A DNA stretch of 64,000 nucleotides from Phytohabitans maris (GTDB lineage Bacteria; Actinomycetota; Actinomycetes; Mycobacteriales; Micromonosporaceae), in the NCBI RefSeq assembly GCF_031085175.1, contig NZ_JAVHUY010000007.1, positions 62,001 to 126,000 of the forward strand. The letters are read 5' to 3'. Shown one piece after another: positions 39,669 through 48,292 of the stretch. Position 1 is the first letter of the stretch. Each line of letters starts with the position of its first letter. The notes beneath the pieces are model-generated. The model did no database searches and was not told where the DNA came from. It was given only the letters and a program-made list of their open reading frames with translations. Position numbers and translations under genes: made by a program.

Positions 39669-41345
39669 CTAGCTCACGGGCACGGTGGCGGTCACCGTGG
39701 CCTGGTCTATCTCGGAGATGCGTACCGTGAATTTGAGCTGCCAGTCGCCTTCGAGCGGGAGCGTGATCTCGCCGGTGGCGTGGTTGTCGGTGAGCGGGAG
39801 CAGCGGGATGTCGACCGGCGCCACGTCGTTCGCGGGCAGTGCGGCCGTCCCCGTCCACTCGACCACCGGCAGCGGCTTGTTGGCCTTGTCGTAGGCGTAG
39901 AGGTGGACCGAGTTGTTGCCCTTGCGGGCCGGGTCGACGTCGACCTGGAGCTTGAAGAGGTTGCTGTCGAGCGTGGCCGAGTAGAAGCCGGGCCCGCCGA
40001 GGTCCTCGTTCGCGGAGGCGGTGCGCGCCGGGGTGGTCTGCACCAGCACCGCGGTGAGCCCGAGCACGACGGCGGTGATGCCGAGTTCGACACCGACCGC
40101 GCGGCGCAGCCGCCGCGGCCCGCCTTCGCCGAGCCGCTCCCGGACCAACTTCCGCGAGTACGCGGCGACGGCCACCACGGCGCCGAACAGCACCACCTTC
40201 GCGATGATCAGCCGGCCGTACGTGGTCGAGACGAGGGCGTCCGGCGTACCCACCTCGATGAGCGCCTGCACGGTGCCGGCCAGCACCAGCGCGCAGACCG
40301 CCAGGGCCGCCCAGCGCGACCAGATCGGCAGGATCGCGCCCAGCTCGCGGTCGTTGGCCTGGCGCAGCAGGAACCCGATCAGCATCACCAGGCCGCCCAG
40401 CCACACCGCCATGCTGGTCAGGTGGACCGCGTCGACCACCACGGAGACCGCGGCGACCGGCGAGGCGGCCGGGTGTCCGGCGACCGGCCAGGTGAAGATC
40501 GCCGCCCCGCCGAGCACGGCCAGCAGGATCTGGTCGACCCGCCCGGTCTCGCCGCGCAGCAGCGGGCGGAGCAGCAGCCCGATCGCCACGAGCAGACCCA
40601 GCCGGATCAGGTACGCCGTCCCGAACGTGCTGGAGAGCACGTTTCGCAGGCTGGAGCCGTCGACGTCGAAGGGGCCGCCGCCGGTCGTGTACGGCACCTC
40701 GAGCCAGATCCCGGCGAGTGTGGCGAGCGTCACCAGTCCCATGCCGGTCCAGATCACGCCGGCCGGGCCGCTCCGCGAGAGCCGCGCCGGCCACAGCAGG
40801 CTGATCACCAGCACCGGGCCGATCAGCAGGACCAGGCCGGCGTACCCGATGTAGCGCGCGACCTTCAGCCCGTTCGCGACCACCGGGTTGTCGCCGATCT
40901 CCTCGTCCGTGTCGCTGGGTGGCGTGGTCGAGGGGGCACCGACCGAGTAGGTGAAGCCGCCCGACACGGGATGGCTGTCCGCGGAGATCACCCGGTAGCT
41001 GACCAGGTACGTCCCCTGGGCGCCGGTCTGCTGTACCGGGATCGTCACGACCGCGCCGTCGAAGCGGGCGTCGCCCTGGTCCACCCGCTTGCCGTCCGGG
41101 CCGATCACGCGGATCCGGTCGGGCACCTTGCGGACCGACTCGCTGAAGGTCAGTACGACCTCGGCCGGCGCGGCCTGCAGCACGGAGTTGCCGAGCGGGT
41201 TGCTGCTGGCGAGCACCGCGTGGGCGCTGGCGGGGGCGGCCGGGAGCGCGAGGGTGGCGAGAGCCGCGGCGAAGAGCGCGAGCAGCAACAGAAGGAGACG
41301 GCGGGGGGCGAGGAGGGGCGGGAGGCGGCGGGTCATGACGGCCAT
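39669..41345 (-). CDS. Fused CopC-CopD copper resistance/uptake protein
   Basis: A 558-residue protein starting at the ATG at 41345 (or 41336). After the signal peptide the mature end is HAVLASSNP, the Cu-binding histidine of CopC, with VSYRVISADSHPVSGGFTYSV at the end of that domain. About eight membrane helices of CopD follow, with HPAASPVAAVSVVVDAVHLTSMAVWLGGL. A C-terminal FixH/YtkA-like domain (GDWQLKFTVRISEIDQATVT) ends it. It probably moves or senses copper at the membrane together with YcnI. Confidence 0.9.
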   Translation of the reverse strand: MAVMTRRLPPLLAPRRLLLLLLALFAAALATLALPAAPASAHAVLASSNPLGNSVLQAAPAEVVLTFSESVRKVPDRIRVIGPDGKRVDQGDARFDGAVVTIPVQQTGAQGTYLVSYRVISADSHPVSGGFTYSVGAPSTTPPSDTDEEIGDNPVVANGLKVARYIGYAGLVLLIGPVLVISLLWPARLSRSGPAGVIWTGMGLVTLATLAGIWLEVPYTTGGGPFDVDGSSLRNVLSSTFGTAYLIRLGLLVAIGLLLRPLLRGETGRVDQILLAVLGGAAIFTWPVAGHPAASPVAAVSVVVDAVHLTSMAVWLGGLVMLIGFLLRQANDRELGAILPIWSRWAALAVCALVLAGTVQALIEVGTPDALVSTTYGRLIIAKVVLFGAVVAVAAYSRKLVRERLGEGGPRRLRRAVGVELGITAVVLGLTAVLVQTTPARTASANEDLGGPGFYSATLDSNLFKLQVDVDPARKGNNSVHLYAYDKANKPLPVVEWTGTAALPANDVAPVDIPLLPLTDNHATGEITLPLEGDWQLKFTVRISEIDQATVTATVPVS

Positions 41346-41480
41346 GATTTCTGAGCCGGGCGCGCGAAAGCGAGCCGGGTCGCATAGCCGGTCATGGGTG
41401 TGTAGTCGGCGGAGGGGCCGAAAAAGTTCCCGGAGGGGCACACATCTTTTGCCCAGCCATCCCGCGTACCCTGAGGTGCC

Positions 41481-42029
41481 GTGACTCCCGCCCAGCGTGA
41501 TGGCCACGCCGCCGACGAGTGGGTGGATGCTGCCCGCGATGGCGACCCCGCCGCGCAGGCGCAGTTCGTGCGGGTGACCCAGGTCGAAGTGTGGCGGTTC
41601 GTCGCCGCGCTGGTCGACCCGGGCAGCGCGGACGATCTGGCGCAGGAGACCTACCTGCGGGCGTTCCGGGCCCTCCCCTCCTTCCAGGGGCGGTCCAGCG
41701 CCCGCACCTGGCTGCTCGGCATCGCCCGCCGGGCCTGCGCCGACCACGTGCGCACCGTGGTCCGCCGCCGCAAGCTCGACGAGCGGCTGGCCGCGCAGGC
41801 GCACACCGACGGCCCTTACCCTGACCCCGCCGCCCAGCTCGGCGCGGCCGACCTGCTGCGGCGGCTGCCGGACGACCGGCGCGGGGCGTTCGTGCTGACC
41901 CAGGTGCTCGGCCTGTCATACGCGGAGGCGGCGGACGTGGAGGGTGTGCCGGTGGGCACGATCCGCTCCCGGGTCGCCCGGGCCCGGGCCGAGCTCGTCG
42001 ACGCGCTCGGTGACGCCCTCGCGAGCTAG
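41481..42029 (+). CDS. ECF-type RNA polymerase sigma factor
   Basis: A 182-residue protein starting at the GTG at 41481. Region 2 is VEVWRFVAALVDPGSADDLAQETYLRAFRALPSFQGRSSARTWLLGIARRACADH (in parts), and region 4 is LLRRLPDDRRGAFVLTQVLGLSYAEAADVEGVPVGTIRSRVARARAEL. No anti-sigma gene is adjacent, but a thiol-oxidoreductase pair follows. It resembles the mycobacterial SigC group, which is linked to copper acquisition; that link and the neighbouring copper genes make copper control plausible. Confidence 0.85.
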   Translation: MTPAQRDGHAADEWVDAARDGDPAAQAQFVRVTQVEVWRFVAALVDPGSADDLAQETYLRAFRALPSFQGRSSARTWLLGIARRACADHVRTVVRRRKLDERLAAQAHTDGPYPDPAAQLGAADLLRRLPDDRRGAFVLTQVLGLSYAEAADVEGVPVGTIRSRVARARAELVDALGDALAS

Positions 42030-42103
42030 GCCGCCGAGACCCAAAGAGCCGAGACCCACGAGACAGGCCCCACAAGGAACCTCCCCAGACCGTAGGACGA
42101 CTA

Positions 42104-42619
42104 ATGAATGTGACCGCCGCGAGTTCGTCCGTTTCGCCCGCATCTGTCGGCAGATGGCGCACCGCGCGACCGTGGCTCGGCACACTGGTACGCCTGGGAC
42201 TCGCCGCCGTCTGGCTGGCCGCCGGCAGCACCAAGGTCGGCGACCTCGCCGCCTCCGGCCGGGCCGTCAACGCGTACGACGTGATGCCCTACGACCTCGC
42301 CAAGGCGATCGGCGCCGCCCTCCCCTTCGTCGAGCTCGCGCTCGGCGTACTCCTCGTCGTGGGCCTCGCCACCCGGCTGGCCGCCGGCGTCTCCGCGGCG
42401 CTGTTGGTGGTCTTCGTCGCGGGTATCACCCAGGCGTGGGCGCGCGGCCTGCAGATCGACTGCGGTTGCTTCGGCAGCGGCGGCCAGCTCGCCGCCGGCC
42501 AGAGCCCGACCTACGGCCTGGAGATCCTGCGTGACGTCGGCTTCCTCGCGCTCGCCGGGTTCCTCCTGATCTGGCCCCTCACCCGTTTGTCCATCGATAG
42601 CTGGCTGGAGAAGACATGA
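42104..42619 (+). CDS. MauE/DoxX-like membrane protein
   Basis: A 171-residue protein with four membrane helices starting at the ATG at 42104. LRLGLAAVWLAAGSTKV opens the DoxX/MauE fold, and DCGCFGSGGQ is the cysteine motif of MauE proteins, which support disulfide or methylamine-dehydrogenase maturation. Its stop overlaps the DsbA-like gene start by ATGA, so electrons or disulfides probably pass between the two. Confidence 0.8.
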   Translation: MNVTAASSSVSPASVGRWRTARPWLGTLVRLGLAAVWLAAGSTKVGDLAASGRAVNAYDVMPYDLAKAIGAALPFVELALGVLLVVGLATRLAAGVSAALLVVFVAGITQAWARGLQIDCGCFGSGGQLAAGQSPTYGLEILRDVGFLALAGFLLIWPLTRLSIDSWLEKT

Positions 42620-43314
42620 GTTCCAGGGCCGGGCAGAAGCAGGCCGCGCGCATGGTGCGCGACCAGATCGCCCGGGAGAGGCGGCGTTCGCGCACGCTCT
42701 GGGCGTCGGTCGCGGCGGTGGCCGTGCTGGTCGTCGCCGGGCTGATCGGCTGGGGTGTGGTGGCGAGCCAGGACTCCGGCGAGTTCACGGCACCGGCGGG
42801 CGCGGTCGAGGACGGCACCGGGATCAAGGTCGGCAGCGGGCCGGTCCAGATCGACATCTACGAAGACTTCATCTGCCCGGCCTGCGGGCAGTTCGAGCAG
42901 CAGACCGGCGCCGCGATCGACCAGCTGGTCGCCGACGGCAAGGCCGCCGTCGTGTACCACCCGCTGGCCTTCCTGGACCGCTACTCCACCACCGACTACT
43001 CCACGCGGGCGTCGGCCGCTTCCGGGGCCGCGGCGGAGGGCGGTAAGTTCCGGGAGTACGCCAAGGCGCTCTTCGCGCAGCAGCCGGCCGAGGGGAGCGC
43101 CGGCCTCAGCGACGACAAGCTGATCGAGATCGGCCGGTCGGTCGGGCTCGGAGACGCCTTCGCCCAGGCGGTACGGGACGGGAAGTACAAGCCGTGGACG
43201 GCACACGTGACCGACGCAGCCAGCGAGGATGGCGTAAACGGCACGCCCACGGTGCGGGTGGGCGGCAAGGACGTCCAGCCGACCACGGAGGCGATCCAGG
43301 CGGCCGTCGGCTGA
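42616..43314 (+). CDS. DsbA-like membrane-anchored thiol oxidoreductase
   Basis: A 232-residue protein. A short cytoplasmic part and a membrane helix (about 29-50) precede the thioredoxin fold, with C87-P-A-C90 in YEDFICPACGQFEQ and the cis-proline in GVNGTPTVRVGG. Proteins of this type insert disulfides into exported proteins. It is coupled to the MauE-like gene upstream. Confidence 0.9.
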   Translation: MSSRAGQKQAARMVRDQIARERRRSRTLWASVAAVAVLVVAGLIGWGVVASQDSGEFTAPAGAVEDGTGIKVGSGPVQIDIYEDFICPACGQFEQQTGAAIDQLVADGKAAVVYHPLAFLDRYSTTDYSTRASAASGAAAEGGKFREYAKALFAQQPAEGSAGLSDDKLIEIGRSVGLGDAFAQAVRDGKYKPWTAHVTDAASEDGVNGTPTVRVGGKDVQPTTEAIQAAVG

Positions 43315-44357
43315 GCCGGCTCGTCTACGCCGCGGTCGCCGGTGTCCTGGTGGCGCTGGCGGCCGCGGCCCCGGCCTGGGCCCACGGGGGCGACGCGCCG
43401 GACGCGACGAACTACCGCACGACCGTCACGTCGGTGCCGCCGATGCCCGGCCTGACGGTACGGGCGGTGGAGGCGGGCGCCCGGCTGGAGCTCGACAACC
43501 GCACCGGGCGGACGATCGAGGTGCTCGGCTACGACGGCGAGCCCTACCTGGAGGTGCGCCCCGACGGGGTGTACGAGAACACCCGCTCCCCCGCCACGTA
43601 CCTCAACGAGACGCTCGCCGGCGACACCGAGCCGCCGGCCACCGCCGACCCCACCCAGCCGCCGGAGTGGCGGCGCGCGTCGGACGAGCCGGTGGCCCGC
43701 TGGCACGACCACCGCACGCACTGGATGAGCGCCGAGCCGCCGCCCGCCGTCCGCGCCGAGCCGGCCCGGGAGCAGCGGGTACGCGACTGGGTGGTGCCGC
43801 TGCGCGACGGTGTGTCCACGATGGAGGTACGCGGCACGCTCGACTGGGTGCCGCCGCCGAGCCCGGGCGTGTGGTGGGCGTTCGTGATCATCGTCGGGGT
43901 CGGCGTGGCCGTACTCGGGCTCTGGTCCCGGGCGCTGCCGGTGCTCGCCGGGCTGGCCGTCGCGCTGGGCCCGCTCGCGATCGGGTATGCGGTCGCCCGG
44001 GAGCTCGACGCCGGTACCACCGGGGTCGGCCCGGTGCTGGTGGGCTTGCTCGTCGGGCAGGTGTGGCCGGTGGCCACCGCCCTGGCCGCGGTCGCCGCCG
44101 GCGGGTACGCCTTCCGGGGCCGCCCGGCCGCCGACTTCGCGCTCGCCATGGCCGGCACCTGCGTGGCCGTCTTCGCCGGGGCGGCCAACGCCGCGGTGTT
44201 CGCCCGCGGCGTCGTACCCGTGCCGTGGTCGCCGGTGCTCGCCCGGGTGGTCGTCCTCGCGGTGATCGCGATCGGCGGCGGCGTGGCGGTCGCGGCCGCG
44301 CTGCGCATGCGGGCGGCGGCGCGGGAGGCGGCGGCCGCGGAGCCCGCTACCCCGTGA
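43311..44357 (+). CDS. Exported membrane protein of unknown function
   Basis: A signal peptide (VYAAVAGVLVALAAAAPAWAHG) is followed by an external region with DNRTGRTIEVLGYDGEPYLEVRPDGVYENTRSPATYLNE (in parts) and five membrane helices. The first codon of the natural protein is CTG, in a CTGA overlap with the DsbA-like stop; the nearest GTG starts are far upstream (43194) or inside the signal peptide. Co-oriented with the thiol-redox pair, it may be an accessory membrane component. Start uncertain. Confidence 0.65.
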   Translation: MSRLVYAAVAGVLVALAAAAPAWAHGGDAPDATNYRTTVTSVPPMPGLTVRAVEAGARLELDNRTGRTIEVLGYDGEPYLEVRPDGVYENTRSPATYLNETLAGDTEPPATADPTQPPEWRRASDEPVARWHDHRTHWMSAEPPPAVRAEPAREQRVRDWVVPLRDGVSTMEVRGTLDWVPPPSPGVWWAFVIIVGVGVAVLGLWSRALPVLAGLAVALGPLAIGYAVARELDAGTTGVGPVLVGLLVGQVWPVATALAAVAAGGYAFRGRPAADFALAMAGTCVAVFAGAANAAVFARGVVPVPWSPVLARVVVLAVIAIGGGVAVAAALRMRAAAREAAAAEPATP

Positions 44358-44411
44358 TCAAAGCTCCCGTCACGTCGTTCTAGCGGCTTGAAGGGAGCTT
44401 TGATCACGGGG
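44350..44411. terminator. Bidirectional terminator palindrome, copy 2
   Basis: 19-bp perfect arms CCCCGTGATCAAAGCTCCC (44350-44368) and its complement (44393-44411) lie between convergent genes whose stop codons are inside the structure (44355-44357 and 44370-44372). Core and loop sequences match the palindrome at 37661. Confidence 0.85.
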
Positions 44412-45152
44412 AGGGACGGCGAAGCCGTAAGGCAGCTCCAGGCGATGCGCCGCCAGCAGGTCCGGGTCGGCCAGCAGCTCGCGGGTGGGCGCGTCGGCGA
44501 CGATCCGCCCCTCGTCGAGGATCACCGAGCGGTCGCAGAGCTCCAGCGCGTACGGCAGGTCGTGGGTGACCATCAGCAGCGTCACCGGCAGCGACCGCAG
44601 GATCTCGGCCAGCTCGCGGCGGGCCGCCGGGTCCAGGTTGGACGACGGCTCGTCCAGCACGAGGATCTCCGGGCGCATCGAGAGCACGGTGGCCACCGCG
44701 ACCCGCCGCCGCTGTCCGAAGGAGAGGTGGTGCGGAGCCCGGTCACGGTGCTCGCTCATCCCGACCGCGGCCAGTGCCTCGTCGACCCGGGCGGTGAGCT
44801 CGGCGCCGCGCAGCCCCAGGTTGGCCGGGCCGAATGCGACGTCCTCGCCGACCGTCGGCAGGAAGAGCTGGTCGTCGGGGTCCTGGAAGACGACGCCGAC
44901 CCGCCGCCGGATCTCGGCGAGCGTGGCGCGGTCGCGGTCGACGGTCAACCCGCCGACCGCGACCGAGCCCCCACCCCCATCGAGAATGCCGTTGAGGTGC
45001 AGCACGAGCGTGGTCTTGCCGGCCCCGTTGGGACCGAGCAGCGCCACCCGCTCGCCCCGGCGCACCGAGAGGTCGACCCCGCGCAGGGCCACGTGCCCGT
45101 CGGGGTACGCGTACCCGACTCCACGCACGTCCAGCGAGAGTGGTTCAGTCAT
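44370..45152 (-). CDS. cbiO: Cobalt/nickel ECF transporter ATPase
   Basis: A 260-residue ABC ATPase starting at the ATG at 45152 (ATGA overlap). Walker A is LLGPNGAGKTTL, the Q-loop VVFQDPDDQLFLPTVGEDVAFGP is the CbiO signature, the ABC motif is LSFGQRRRV, and Walker B is ILVLDEPSSNLD. It powers the transporter formed with CbiQ and CbiM. Its end lies inside the terminator palindrome. Confidence 0.9.
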   Translation of the reverse strand: MTEPLSLDVRGVGYAYPDGHVALRGVDLSVRRGERVALLGPNGAGKTTLVLHLNGILDGGGGSVAVGGLTVDRDRATLAEIRRRVGVVFQDPDDQLFLPTVGEDVAFGPANLGLRGAELTARVDEALAAVGMSEHRDRAPHHLSFGQRRRVAVATVLSMRPEILVLDEPSSNLDPAARRELAEILRSLPVTLLMVTHDLPYALELCDRSVILDEGRIVADAPTRELLADPDLLAAHRLELPYGFAVPPRDQSSLQAARTT

Positions 45153-45904
45153 CCCAGAATCACCGCCGTGCCCGCGATCGCCGCTGCCGCCACTGGAACG
45201 GTAGCCGCCGCGAGCCACTGATTGCGGGTCGCGGCGCCGGTCGCCAGCCAGGCCGCCGGCATGCGCCCGGCATAGCCGCGGGCCACCATCGCCAGGTAGA
45301 CCCGCTCGCCCCGCTCGAACGCGCGCAGGAAGAGCGCGCCCACGCCGGTGGCGAAGCCGCGTAGCTGCCACAGGAACCGCGGGTCGTCGCCGCGCGAGAT
45401 GCGCGCGATCCGCATCCGCCGGGCCTCGCCGCCGAGGACGGCGAGGTAGCGGAGCATGAACGTGGCGATCTGCGTGATGATCTGCGGGCAGCGCAGCCGG
45501 TCCAGGCCGACGATCAGGTCACGCGTCGTCGTGGTCGCCGCCAGGATCAGCGACAGCAGTACGCCGAGCGTGCCCTTGGCCAGGATGTTGAAGCCGCCGT
45601 ACAGGCCGTCGCGGGACACCTCCAGCCCCAGGAACGTGACCTTGTCGCCGGCCGCCAGGAACGGCAGCGCGAACGCGAGCAGCACGAACGGCAGCTCCAC
45701 CAGCGAACGCCTGGCGAGCCAGCCGGCCGGCACCCGCCCGATCGCGGCGACGGCGGCGACCAGCACGGCGTACCCGGCGAAGGCCCAGAGCGCCTCCCGC
45801 GGGGTGACCACCACGATTACGGTCGCGGACACCATCGCCGCGATCTTCACCTCGGGCGGGAGCCGGTGCAGTGGCGTGTCCCGGTCGAGGTAGAGACCCT
45901 TCAT
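45149..45904 (-). CDS. cbiQ: Cobalt/nickel ECF transporter T component
   Basis: A 251-residue membrane protein starting at the ATG at 45904. It has six hydrophobic segments, and the ATPase-coupling motif is seen as GGEARRMRIARISRGDD with a second ERGERVYLAMVARGYAGRMP (A-R-G pairs). It transmits ATP hydrolysis to the CbiM core. Both neighbours overlap it by 4 bases. Confidence 0.9.
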   Translation of the reverse strand: MKGLYLDRDTPLHRLPPEVKIAAMVSATVIVVVTPREALWAFAGYAVLVAAVAAIGRVPAGWLARRSLVELPFVLLAFALPFLAAGDKVTFLGLEVSRDGLYGGFNILAKGTLGVLLSLILAATTTTRDLIVGLDRLRCPQIITQIATFMLRYLAVLGGEARRMRIARISRGDDPRFLWQLRGFATGVGALFLRAFERGERVYLAMVARGYAGRMPAAWLATGAATRNQWLAAATVPVAAAAIAGTAVILG

Positions 45905-46308
45905 TCGACTTTCTCTGCCGGCTGCCTGCGGCTGCGCGCCAGCCAGAACAGGCCCCCGCCGACCGCGAACGTCAGCAGCACGCCGGCCACTCCCGCCAGG
46001 CCCGTCGAGAGGTACGAGTTGCCGATGCCGCTGATCCCGTAGTCGGCGAAGGGGCTGTCCGCCGCCTCGCTGTCCTTCGCGTTCTGCCCCATGCACGAGC
46101 CGCCGGTGATCTCGCCGTTGTCGTCGACCGTGCAGCCCTTGGTGGAGGCCGAGTCGAGCCCGTCCGGCGAACCGGAGGCGAAGTTGCTCACCACGCCGGC
46201 GAGCAGCAGCGCGATCAGCAGGCCGCCGAGGATGAACCAGGTCGTCCTTCTGCGGGGCCCCCGCGGGGACGTGGAGCGAAGCGGAGCGTTCTCGTGGGGT
46301 GCGTTCAC
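45901..46308 (-). CDS. PDGLE-domain (CbiN-like) accessory membrane protein
   Basis: A 135-residue protein starting at the GTG at 46308 (GTGA overlap). TWFILGGLLIALLLAGVVSNFASGSPDGLDSAS followed by DSPFADYGISG is the PDGLE domain that replaces CbiN in many cobalt/nickel importers. A second helix ends the protein. The first 19 residues ([19 protein letters not shown]) come from a dispersed palindromic repeat that also forms the start of hutI. Confidence 0.85.
   Translation of the reverse strand: MNAPHENAPLRSTSPRGPRRRTTWFILGGLLIALLLAGVVSNFASGSPDGLDSASTKGCTVDDNGEITGGSCMGQNAKDSEAADSPFADYGISGIGNSYLSTGLAGVAGVLLTFAVGGGLFWLARSRRQPAEKVE
46254..46308. repeat. Portable palindromic repeat, copy 1 (in the PDGLE gene)
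   Basis: GGGGCCC...GACGTGGAGCG-x-AGCGGAGCGTT...TGGGGTGCGTTC forms the 5' end of the PDGLE gene. Copies lie at 48322-48374 (intergenic) and 54687-54740 (5' end of hutI). Confidence 0.8.
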
Positions 46309-47015
46309 GCCGCCACCCCTTCCGCCGTCACCTGCTGGGGCTGGCGCAGACCGCGCAACGCGTACACGAGATCGGGTCTGGTCCTGGCCACGGTCACGAC
46401 CGTGACCGCCGCGATGAGGCCCTCACCGATGCCGATCAGGATGTGCGTGCCGGCCATGGTGCCGGCGATCGCGCCGAGGCTGTAGTGCTCCAGGTCGGTG
46501 GTGCCGCCGAGCGCGTACTGGAGCACGAAGCTCTGCGACGCGGCGACCACCGCGACCACCGACGCGACGAACGCGGTGATCCCGAGCCCGGTCGGCGTGC
46601 GCGGCAGCACGCGCAGGAGCAGGGCGATCAGCAGGTACGCGACCGCGGTGCCGACCAGCGCCATGTTGGTGACGTTGGCGCCGAGCGCGGTGACCCCGCC
46701 GTCGGCGAAGACCAGCGCCTGGACGATCAGCACGACCGACACGCACAGCGCGCCCACCCACGGCCCGACCAGCAGTGCGGCCATCGCGCCGCCGAGGAGG
46801 TGACCGCTGACGCCCGGCAGCACCGGAAAGTTGAGCATCTGCACGGCGAAGATGAACGCCGCGACCAGCCCCGCCATCGGCGCGAGGCGGTCGTCGAGGT
46901 CCCGCCGGCCGCGCGAGATGCAGTACGCGAGGGCCACGAGGGCGATTACTCCGTATATTGCCGATACGGGGCCGTTAAGCACGCCGTTCGATATGTGGAG
47001 CGCGACAGCTTCCAT
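46305..47015 (-). CDS. cbiM: Cobalt/nickel ECF transporter substrate-binding core
   Basis: A 236-residue membrane protein starting at the ATG at 47015. The mature N-terminus MEAVALHISNGVLNGPVSAIYG holds the metal-binding Met-...-His residues of the CbiM/NikM family, and AFIFAVQMLNFPVLPGVSGHLLGGAMAALLVGPWVG (in parts) is its signature. It binds Co(II) or Ni(II). A Nur-box-like palindrome lies 32 bases before the start, which favours nickel. Confidence 0.9.
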   Translation of the reverse strand: MEAVALHISNGVLNGPVSAIYGVIALVALAYCISRGRRDLDDRLAPMAGLVAAFIFAVQMLNFPVLPGVSGHLLGGAMAALLVGPWVGALCVSVVLIVQALVFADGGVTALGANVTNMALVGTAVAYLLIALLLRVLPRTPTGLGITAFVASVVAVVAASQSFVLQYALGGTTDLEHYSLGAIAGTMAGTHILIGIGEGLIAAVTVVTVARTRPDLVYALRGLRQPQQVTAEGVAA

Positions 47016-47046
47016 GGTTCCGGAGCTTATTTCTGCATGCGCTTTC

Positions 47047-47063
47047 TTGCCAAGAGCTGGCAA
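47047..47063. promoter_or_regulatory. Nur-box-like palindrome (nickel regulator site)
   Basis: TTGCCA-N5-TGGCAA lies between the divergent cbiM and bcp starts. It matches the tTGCaA-N5-ttGCAA pattern of the nickel-uptake regulator Nur described in Streptomyces. An outer repeat GCTTAT/ATAAGC brackets it. Confidence 0.55.
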
Positions 47064-47091
47064 TAAGCCATGTTCCGGTAGGGTTCGGGTC

Positions 47092-47568
47092 ATGCCCGAG
47101 ACACCTCGCCTTGCCCCCGGTGACATGGCACCGGACTTCGCTCTTCCCACCGACACCGGGGAGACGCTCTCCCTCAAGGAGCTGCGCGGTCGCAAGGTCG
47201 TGCTGTACGCGTACCCGGCGGCGATGACGCCCGGCTGCACCAAGCAGGCGTGTGACTTCCGCGACTCGCTGGCCTCGCTCCAGGCCTCGGGGTACGAGGT
47301 GGTCGGCATCTCGCCGGACAAGCCGGCCAAGCTGGCGCAGTTTCGCGAGCGGGACGCGCTGACCTTTCCGCTCGTCTCCGACCAGGACAAGTCGGTGCTC
47401 ACCGCGTACGGCGCGTACGGCGAGAAGCAGCTTTACGGCAAGACCGTGACCGGCGTGATCCGCTCCACGTTCGTGCTCGACGAGGAGGGGCGCGTCGAGC
47501 GGGCGCTCTACAACGTCAAGGCGACCGGGCACGTCGCCAAGCTCCGCAAGGATCTGGGGCTCGACTGA
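47092..47568 (+). CDS. bcp: Thioredoxin-dependent thiol peroxidase
   Basis: A 158-residue peroxiredoxin starting at the ATG at 47092. The peroxidatic cysteine is C49 in AAMTPGCTKQACDFRD and the resolving cysteine is C54. DQDKSVLTAYGAYGEKQLYGKTVTGVIRSTFVLDEEG (in parts) is typical of Bcp. It reduces hydroperoxides using thioredoxin. Divergent from cbiM across the Nur-like site. Confidence 0.95.
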   Translation: MPETPRLAPGDMAPDFALPTDTGETLSLKELRGRKVVLYAYPAAMTPGCTKQACDFRDSLASLQASGYEVVGISPDKPAKLAQFRERDALTFPLVSDQDKSVLTAYGAYGEKQLYGKTVTGVIRSTFVLDEEGRVERALYNVKATGHVAKLRKDLGLD

Positions 47569-47585
47569 GTAGACTCCTTGCCGTT

Positions 47586-47669
47586 GCGGGAGTGGCGTAA
47601 TTGGCAGCCGCGTCAGGTTTAGGTCCTGGTGTCCGAGAGGACGTAGGGGTTCGAGTCCCCTCTCCCGCA
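47586..47669 (+). tRNA. tRNA-Leu (anticodon TAG)
   Basis: A class II tRNA with acceptor GCGGGAG/CTCCCGC, anticodon arm TCAGG-TTTAGGT-CCTGG (anticodon TAG), a long variable arm GTGTCCGAGAGGACGT and T-arm GGGG-TTCGAGT-CCCC. CCA is not encoded. Confidence 0.95.
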
Positions 47670-47758
47670 CGCTCGGTCCTACCCCTGGTGGGCGCTCGCC
47701 CGCCCGGTTGACCCGATCGCCTCGCCGGCCGTTCACGCGGGGACGGCAGGATGGGGGT

Positions 47759-48277
47759 ATGGCGATCCGGTTCGATCTCGACCCCGCACTGACGCCCGCC
47801 CTCCGCGAGGAGATCGTGTCGATCTGGACCGAGGCCACCAACGCCGGTGGCGCGGTCGGCTTCGTCGAGCCGGTGACCCGCGACGACGTACTCCCCACGG
47901 CCGCCGAGGCCTTCGCCGCGGTCGAGGAGGGGCCCGACCGCCTGCTCGCCGGGTACGAGGACGACCGCCTCGTGGCGATGCTGATCTTCGTGGACAACCG
48001 CTTCGCGCTGAAGGACCACTGGTGCACGCTCAAGCGGGTGATGGTCCACCCCGAGTGCCAGGGCCGGGGGTACGGCTCCGCGCTGATGCGGGAGGCCGAG
48101 CGCCTGGCCCGGCTGCTCGGACGCGAGGCGCTGCACGTGACGGTGCGCGGCGGGCTGGGCCTGGAGCGCTTCTACGCCGCCCTGGGGTACAAGGAGGTCG
48201 GCCGCCTCCCCGGCGCGCTGCGGCTGGGTCCGGACGACGACCGCGACGAGACCCTGATGTGGCTGCCCCTACGATAG
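47759..48277 (+). CDS. GNAT-family N-acetyltransferase
   Basis: A 172-residue protein starting at the ATG at 47759. LKRVMVHPECQGRGYGSALMREAERLAR is the acetyl-CoA loop (Q-x-R-G-x-G) and LGLERFYAALGYKEVGRLPGAL is the usual C-terminal substrate region. Similar proteins acetylate antibiotics or small amines; the substrate is unknown. The downstream 48278-48640 contains repeats only. Confidence 0.85.
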   Translation: MAIRFDLDPALTPALREEIVSIWTEATNAGGAVGFVEPVTRDDVLPTAAEAFAAVEEGPDRLLAGYEDDRLVAMLIFVDNRFALKDHWCTLKRVMVHPECQGRGYGSALMREAERLARLLGREALHVTVRGGLGLERFYAALGYKEVGRLPGALRLGPDDDRDETLMWLPLR

Positions 48278-48292
48278 AGAGACATATACCCC

